The notes under the pieces were generated by a model that worked only from the letters and a program-made list of their open reading frames with translations, was not told the DNA's origin and searched no databases. Both the position numbers and the translations under genes were made by a program. From Chaenocephalus aceratus (lineage: Eukaryota; Chordata; Actinopteri; Perciformes; Channichthyidae), in assembly GCA_023974075.1 (NCBI GenBank), contig CM043792.1, forward strand, positions 23,336,014-23,400,013: a stretch of DNA of 64,000 bases. Reading direction: 5' to 3'. Shown here one piece after another: positions 62,904-64,000 of this stretch (within the stretch, counting starts at the first letter, position 1; every line of letters starts with the position of its first letter).

Positions 62904-62960
<57 letters not shown>

Positions 62961-62986
62961 ACACACACACCACACACACACAACAC
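62865..62986 (+). repeat. (CA)n microsatellite with CC interruptions
   Basis: About 120 bp of CA lying 180 bp from the preceding TG run, giving an inverted pair. Confidence 0.95.
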
Positions 62987-64000
62987 AAACCCTCCAAACA
63001 AGGTTACACATGGCATCAGCCCCGAGAAGATTACTGTGGCATCCTCTTTCCCATGAGGACGCTAACTAACTTATGTAAGCTGAGCCTGAAAAATAAAAAG
63101 CTCCACTCCACTGAATATGATTAATGATGGTAAACAGAACGCTCCAAAATAGGCCTGGGAGCTTTCAGAGTACACAAATACTGAAACACTGACAGTGCTC
63201 CAGGCTCATGTATCATCTATCTATTGACCCACAGAGTCAATCCATGCATTGACTTCAATTTCCAAACAAACTTCCTTAGTCTAATTGGACTCCAGTGGCC
63301 ATTTAAGGGCAATTTCTTCCCCGTTAGACAACAAGCTGTTTGTTTATGAGGCCATTGTGGGAGGGACACGTCTAGTAAAGAGGACACCCTTGGTTTTTAG
63401 CTGACCGAAGGAACAGCCCAATGCAAACACACATTTGGAGAATGCTCTTTTTTCTTTTCTCATCTTTCAGCACACCCCCATGTGAGGGTCACTGGGGTTT
63501 CCAGAAGAGTGTGTTGTTTGAGGGAGCCTCAGTAAGACCATTGTCACTGAGGTGTGTGGGATCCAAATATAAAGAATGACATCTAACCTCTAAAATAAAG
63601 AATGCACAAGTGATTGACACTCCCCAAATATCCCAATTCATTGTGGTGTGACAATGGAGGCACAGCTCTCAAAAGAGACTAACGTTTTTATCCTCGTGAG
63701 AAAGATGTACCACAGCCAACCAGGCCTTAAACATCACACAGGTCAAAGTCATCCATGTCTTTAGTAAAGCTTAACATGGCTTTGCCCTTTGAGGTCAGCA
63801 CTCAGCACCATATGTTCCATGCCCTTTCTGTACATTTACATTTCTGCAGCATGCCCTTTGCGTGAATTTACATGTATGTCTACAATACTGCGTGTTATGC
63901 ATTTGGTGCATCGACATCGCCTTTCTCCCCAGGCAGTGAAGCAACTTCGACCTCAGTGGTAATAAGCCCCGAAACAGGCTTATTGCAACACACACCGGCA

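Larger units (their letters stand above)
56465..64000. other. gprc5b upstream region or first intron, no coding exon seen
   Basis: The gprc5b start lies just inside an exon with an upstream acceptor, so a non-coding first exon and promoter are expected to the right. I could not place them. Open frames here (for example 61390-61764) have no recognisable features. Several homeodomain/POU-site-rich AT patches could be regulatory (see findings). Confidence 0.4.

Overview
This window looks like ordinary nuclear DNA from a teleost fish, probably a percomorph. The evidence is vertebrate-type split genes with GT-AG introns, very long CA/TG microsatellites, many small non-autonomous DNA transposons, and protein-coding exons that match vertebrate SUN1, IQCK and GPRC5B. 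There is no prokaryotic, viral, CRISPR or operon structure. The species assignment is inference.

Layout. (1) 1-1288, minus strand: the 5' coding exons of an unrecognised, probably coiled-coil gene that runs off the left edge. (2) 2.9-3.8 kb, minus strand: a complete five-exon gene for a small saposin-like protein with a signal peptide and a C-terminal SDEL endoplasmic-reticulum retention signal. (3) 4.6-6.4 kb: a possible divergent promoter with opposed TATA boxes and a candidate three-exon plus-strand gene for a very short peptide. (4) 11.3-34.7 kb, plus strand: a complete sun1 with 22 coding exons, 1087 codons and every splice phase consistent. It encodes the inner-nuclear-membrane half of the LINC complex. 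Introns 1 and 3 hold hAT-type elements with 8-bp target duplications; one keeps a BED zinc-finger remnant. (5) 35.8-48.1 kb, plus strand: a complete iqck with nine coding exons and 329 codons, encoding an IQ (calmodulin-binding) motif protein. (6) 53.6-56.5 kb, minus strand: gprc5b, a retinoic-acid-inducible class C orphan receptor. Its conserved reading frame appears interrupted at four places. Its 3' UTR probably reaches about 50.3 kb. (7) 56.5-64 kb: upstream or intronic DNA of gprc5b with repeats and no recognisable coding exon.

iqck and gprc5b are tail-to-tail neighbours here and are also neighbours in human 16p12. In human, sun1 is on 7p22, so its position here reflects lineage rearrangement. 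The genes have no obvious shared pathway.

The most unusual architecture is the placement of CA/TG microsatellites against splice sites. Three donors (sun1 exon 7, iqck exons 6 and 8) are followed within about 11-16 nt by a CA run. The acceptor of iqck exon 4 has a run of about 233 nt of TG in place of a polypyrimidine tract. I found no evidence of a wholly new biological system. The candidates worth following up are this repeat-splicing architecture, the gprc5b frame breaks, the SDEL saposin-like gene and the micropeptide candidate.
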